Origin: Nitrospinota bacterium
GTDB taxonomy: Bacteria; UBA8248; JACPRG01
NCBI GenBank assembly: GCA_030740135.1
Contig: JASLXW010000029.1
Location: forward strand, 1-16,526
Direction of reading: 5' to 3'
Length of the DNA stretch: 16,526 bases
How positions within the stretch are numbered: position 1 is the first letter of the stretch; each line of letters begins with the position of its first letter. Below, piece by piece: positions 13,915-16,526 of the stretch. The notes beneath the pieces were generated by a model, which saw only the letters and a list, made by a program, of their open reading frames with translations, made no database searches and was not told the DNA's origin. Position numbers and translations under genes: made by a program.

Positions 13915-15099
13915 TCAGAGGACGCCGCGCTCTCTCAATTCGCGGATCTCATCCCCCCGGATGCCCAGGAGGCCGCCAAGAATCGCATCGGTGTGCTCCC
14001 CCAGGGCGGGCGCGCCGCGCTCGATGTCCGGCGGCGTCCGATCCAGGCGGACAGGGGAGTTGACGAACGGAAAAGGACCGATCCCCTCCTGTTCCCGCTC
14101 CACGATCATGTTCCGGTGGCGGACCTGGGGGTCGGCGACCACCTGGTCGATGGTGTGCACGGGGCCGCAGGGAATGCCGATGCCGGTCAGGCAATCCAGC
14201 CATTCCGCCGTGGTCCGAGTCTGAAACAGCGCGGTGAGGGGCCCCTCCATAACCGCCTGATTCCGGTAACGACCCTCCCGCGTCTGGAGCCGGGGATCCC
14301 GGGCGAAGTCGTCCAGCTTCAGCTCGCGGCACAAACGCTTCCACTCCTCGTTCTGGACAATCGCCACCACGACGTGGCCGTCCCTGGTGGGATAGGCCTG
14401 GAAAGGCGCGGAAAGGGGATGCCGGGAGCCGATGGGTTCGGGGATCTCGTCCGTGGCGAAATACCGGGCGATGGCGTTTTCGCACAAGGCGACCTGGCTG
14501 TCCAGCATGCTGATGTCCAGGCGCTGCCCGACGCCGCTCCGCTCCCGCTCGAACAAGGCGGCCAACATCCCGACCGCCGTCCAGACGGCGGCCCCCAGGT
14601 CGCCGATGGAGTAGCCCGCCCGGATGGGCGGTCCGCCGGGGGCGCCGGTGATGCTCATCAGTCCGCCCATGGCCTGGACAATCAAGTCGTAGGCGGGCCG
14701 CTCGGCGTAGGGCCCGGACTGACCGAACCCGGTGACGGAGGCGTAGATGAGCCGGGGGTTTCTTTCCCGGAGCGTCTCCGCCCCGAGGCCCAGGCGCTCC
14801 ATCACGCCCGGCCGGAAGTTTTCGATCGCGATGTCGCATTCGTCGGCCAACCGGAGGGCGATGTCCCGCCCCTCGGGCCGCTTCAGATCCAGGGTGACGC
14901 TCTTCTTCCCCCGGTTGATGCTCATGAAATAGGCGCTCCGCTCCTTCACGAAGGGGCCGGAGCCGCGGGAGAAATCTCCGCTTCCCGGCCGCTCGACTTT
15001 GATGACTTCGGCCCCCAGGTCGGCCAGGATCATGGTGCTGTAGGGGCCGGCCAGGACCCGGCAAAAATCCAGGACGCGGATGCCTTCGAGGGTCTTCAA
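13915..15099 (-). CDS. CaiB/BaiF (class III) CoA-transferase family protein
   Basis: Moves CoA between carboxylic acids through an enzyme-bound aspartyl-CoA. The 394-residue protein begins MKTLEGIRVLDFCRVLAGPY, has ADLGAEVIKVERP (26-38), SINRGKKSVTLDLK (60-73), DIAIENFRPG (89-98) and ASVTGFGQSGPY (120-131), and carries the predicted catalytic aspartate in AYDLIVQAMGGLMSITG (Asp138). These are hallmarks of formyl-CoA/carnitine CoA-transferases and the length is normal. The start is TTG at 15099, five bases after GGGAG; the frame stays open to 15246, but the extra 49 residues are not family-like. No acyl-CoA dehydrogenase, hydratase or racemase gene is adjacent, so the substrate is unknown. Confidence 0.9.
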   Translation of the reverse strand: MKTLEGIRVLDFCRVLAGPYSTMILADLGAEVIKVERPGSGDFSRGSGPFVKERSAYFMSINRGKKSVTLDLKRPEGRDIALRLADECDIAIENFRPGVMERLGLGAETLRERNPRLIYASVTGFGQSGPYAERPAYDLIVQAMGGLMSITGAPGGPPIRAGYSIGDLGAAVWTAVGMLAALFERERSGVGQRLDISMLDSQVALCENAIARYFATDEIPEPIGSRHPLSAPFQAYPTRDGHVVVAIVQNEEWKRLCRELKLDDFARDPRLQTREGRYRNQAVMEGPLTALFQTRTTAEWLDCLTGIGIPCGPVHTIDQVVADPQVRHRNMIVEREQEGIGPFPFVNSPVRLDRTPPDIERGAPALGEHTDAILGGLLGIRGDEIRELRERGVL

Positions 15100-15253
15100 G
15101 ACAACTCCCCAGGTTGAGGGTCTCTCCGCCCGGGCCCGGCCGGCGGAGGGCCGGGATTCCCGGCGGGAATTTCTTATTATGCATGGCCCGAGGGGGGCGC
15201 GCCACCGCCGAGGCGACGGCTGCTTCTTGACGGCGGAAAACCCCATTTTGTTC

Positions 15254-15259
15254 TACAAT
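15254..15259 (+). promoter_or_regulatory. Candidate -10 element upstream of the small membrane protein
   Basis: TACAAT matches the -10 consensus at five of six positions and is the best such site in the 15100-15359 gap. The nearest TTGACG (15227-15232) is 21 bases away, too far for a standard spacer, so the assignment is tentative. An AT-rich TTATTAT at 15174-15180 may serve the divergent CoA-transferase. Confidence 0.3.
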
Positions 15260-15300
15260 GAGGGGAGCCGGGAACCCGGCCAACCCCTCGGAAACCTTCA

Positions 15301-15330
15301 GGGAAAGGGAGGGAGGGAGGGAGGGGGGGG
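15301..15330 (+). repeat. G-quadruplex-prone GGGA repeat in a 5' leader
   Basis: GGGAAA is followed by four GGGA units and a run of eight G, giving at least six G-tracts of three or more with 1-3-base loops. This strongly fits the G-quadruplex pattern on the coding strand, ending 29 bases before the TTG start at 15360. It could form in the mRNA leader or in DNA near the promoter. Confidence 0.75.
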
Positions 15331-15359
15331 CGGCCGGACGAGGAAAAGGAACCGGATGA

Positions 15360-15788
15360 TTGACGCCCGCTGAAAAAAAGGCGCCGGAGCCGGACACCGC
15401 ATTAACCCCGGTGAAATGGCTGATTTGGGCGGCCCGGGAGATCGTGCGGAACAAGTCGGGGGCGAGGGCCGCGATTCAGGCGGGACTGCGCCGAGTGGCC
15501 GCCTTGCCCCTTTGCCTGGGCGCGTGGACCGTCGCGGTGTTCCTGGCCTACGATTCGGCCGACCGGTGGCTGGGAAGCGCGGAGGCGGGGCGGGCCATGA
15601 CGGGCGTCCTGGCCTTTCCCTTCTCTCTCCTGGCCGCGGCGGGGGCCCTGGCGCTCACCGTGCGGGTGGTCCGGCGGTGGAAGTTCATGGGGGAGACCAT
15701 CTCCGCCGACCCGGACGCCGTTGACAGAAACCGGGCCGATTCCTATCTTAGTCATCCCCCCAAGGACCCGGATTCGGAGGGGCGTTAG
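15360..15788 (+). CDS. Hypothetical small membrane protein
   Basis: I do not recognise this 142-residue protein. It has a charged N-terminus, two probable membrane helices (about 48-66 and 81-102, including GVLAFPFSLLAAAGALALTV) and a polar, proline-rich tail. The TTG start at 15360 has AAGGA nine bases upstream. An overlapping ATG at 15356 with tighter spacing would encode only five residues (MIDAR), so it is either irrelevant or a minileader. GTG 15411 is an alternative start without a ribosome binding site. The stop codon TAG (15786-15788) lies within the 5' part of the tRNA-Val gene, so the last ten bases are shared with the tRNA. No function is claimed. Confidence 0.6.
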   Translation: MTPAEKKAPEPDTALTPVKWLIWAAREIVRNKSGARAAIQAGLRRVAALPLCLGAWTVAVFLAYDSADRWLGSAEAGRAMTGVLAFPFSLLAAAGALALTVRVVRRWKFMGETISADPDAVDRNRADSYLSHPPKDPDSEGR

Positions 15789-15853
15789 CTCAGCGGCAGA
15801 GCGCTGTCCTCACACGGCAGATGTCAGTGGTTCAAATCCACTACGCCCCACCA
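15779..15853 (+). tRNA. tRNA-Val(CAC), CCA encoded
   Basis: A 75-base cloverleaf: acceptor GGGGCGT pairs with ACGCCCC; D stem GCTC/GAGC; anticodon stem CTGTC/GGCAG (one G-T pair) with loop CTCACAC giving anticodon CAC (reads GUG, valine); a five-base variable loop; T stem AGTGG/CCACT with loop TTCAAAT; then A and a genomically encoded CCA at 15851-15853. It overlaps the stop codon of the upstream small membrane protein gene. No intrinsic terminator with a T-run is evident downstream. Confidence 0.96.
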
Positions 15854-15905
15854 AATTTTCCCCGCAACCTCGACGGGCCGTCTTCAGGGACGGGCCGGCC
15901 GGATC

Positions 15906-16439
15906 TCAGGTTTCCTTATTACCCTTGTTCAAAAAATAAAGGTAATCCCGGTCGACGGGGTTGGGTTTTGTGATCTCCCCATAAAGCTCCGGACGGCGGT
16001 CTTTGAACACCCCGGGAATCGTCCGGTAGGGTTTGGGCAGACTCAGGCTTTCCTCCGTTTCCCGGAGCCACTTCAAACGGTCCAGGTCCAACGTTGCGTA
16101 GATGATGCCCGGCCGGCCGCTCTCGGCGAGGATTCCCTCCGGGGCGGCGATGACGGCCAGCCCTTCCTCCATGCCGAACAGGTTCTGAGTCACCATGACG
16201 TGGCAGAGGTTCTCGCTGGCGCGCGCCCAGACGATGTTCCGCCAAGCCTCCCGAATCTCGTACAGCACGCCCCCGATGGGCGCGACGATGATGTCCGCTC
16301 CCTTCAGGGCGAGGACGCGGCTCATCTCGGGCCACCAGAGCTCTCCGCAGATGATCGTCCCGATGTTGCCGATGGGCGTCTCGAAGACGGGAAGCTCATT
16401 GCCCGGCGCGATGAGCTTCCCCGGTAGCAGGCCCTCGGT
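15906..16439 (-). pseudogene. Carbon-nitrogen hydrolase (nitrilase superfamily), C-terminal part
   Basis: C-terminal two thirds of a nitrilase/amidase-type hydrolase. It has PGNELPVFETPIG, then the catalytic cysteine in GTIICGELWWPEM, ADIIVAPIGG, WARASENLCHVMVTQN and the late glycine-rich APEGI segment. The family's catalytic glutamate and lysine, which precede this part, are absent. Homology-like sequence stops near 16439; beyond it the same frame opens to ATG 16502 but reads residues unlike the family, and base composition falls to about 50% GC. The gene therefore seems broken near 16440-16455, by an insertion, a rearrangement or an assembly join. The stop is TGA at 15908-15906. Substrate unknown. 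Confidence 0.72.
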
Positions 16440-16526
16440 CACTGCCCTTCCCCCTAAAGTTGTACCACTTTTTGAGTTAGTCTCTGCTCCTCGATGTCCC
16501 AAATTTCAGGGTTGCCCAGAGGCAGT
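16440..16526. mobile_element. Lower-GC terminal segment, possible insertion-sequence end
   Basis: The last 87 bases are about half GC, unlike the rest, and interrupt the nitrilase gene. They contain the imperfect palindrome AAAGTTGTACCACTTT (16457-16472), which resembles the GTGGTACA-CTTT type of motif I associate with IS21-family termini; this is from memory and weak. On the minus strand an open frame enters from the right edge and ends at TAG 16456-16454, its visible 23 residues including GNPEIWDIEEQR. It could be the tail of a transposase or of an unrelated gene. Confidence 0.3.

Noticed and set aside
13696..15117. 473-codon plus-strand frame opposite the CoA-transferase
   Set aside because: Antisense of a well-supported gene; composition typical of a shadow frame.
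13949..15454. Long minus-strand frame overlapping the CoA-transferase
   Set aside because: Arg/Pro/Gly-rich out-of-frame reading of the CoA-transferase gene, without family motifs.
15854..15905. Possible terminator hairpin after tRNA-Val (CCGTC/GACGG)
   Set aside because: Only a five-base stem and no T-run; too weak to call.
1..16526. CRISPR arrays, rRNA genes or phage modules
   Set aside because: No regularly spaced repeats, no rRNA-like sequence and no phage structural or integrase genes were seen.

Overview
The window is GC-rich DNA with short intergenic gaps and frequent GTG/TTG starts. ExbB/ExbD, LipB and a surface-glycan gene set point to a Gram-negative-type (diderm) bacterium, probably environmental and free-living. 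Nothing here fixes the phylum. Both ends cut genes: a RecD2-type helicase at base 1 and a nitrilase-family gene near base 16440. The last ~85 bases are about half GC, clearly lower than the rest, and look like foreign sequence, possibly an insertion-sequence end.

Layout. (1) 1-1122, minus: N-terminal part of a RecD2 helicase. (2) 1329-5431, plus: glgC (ADP-glucose pyrophosphorylase), lipB (octanoyltransferase, overlapping glgC by one base), an ExbB/TolQ-like channel protein, an ExbD/TolR-like partner (11-bp overlap) and a histidine phosphatase. (3) 5517-6735, plus: a good sigma70-type promoter and a YVTN beta-propeller protein. (4) 6923-8492, plus: a NapA-like CPA2 sodium/proton antiporter and, 1 bp later, a two-CBS-domain protein that is probably its regulator. 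(5) 13829-8577, minus: a compact glycan operon of a GT4 glycosyltransferase (interrupted by an in-frame TAG), a membrane protein with a degenerate PHP domain, a WbqC-family protein, a PIG-L/LmbE deacetylase and a DegT/DnrJ-type aminotransferase. ATGA overlaps join the first three. (6) 15099-13915, minus: a class III (CaiB/BaiF) CoA-transferase. (7) 15360-15853, plus: a small membrane protein whose stop codon lies inside the following tRNA-Val(CAC) gene. (8) 16439-15906, minus: the C-terminal part of a carbon-nitrogen hydrolase.

The glycan operon is the most interesting part. Its enzymes suggest making or remodelling an amino sugar (aminotransferase, deacetylase, WbqC) and transferring a sugar (GT4). 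The PHP-like protein has lost most of the expected metal ligands and carries an inserted membrane hairpin. The deacetylase has no ATG/GTG/TTG start, only ATT or ATC behind a strong ribosome binding site, while the WbqC frame runs on for about 160 codons over it. These oddities, the amber codon and a 17-G run in lipB should first be tested against reads, because single-base assembly errors could explain several of them.
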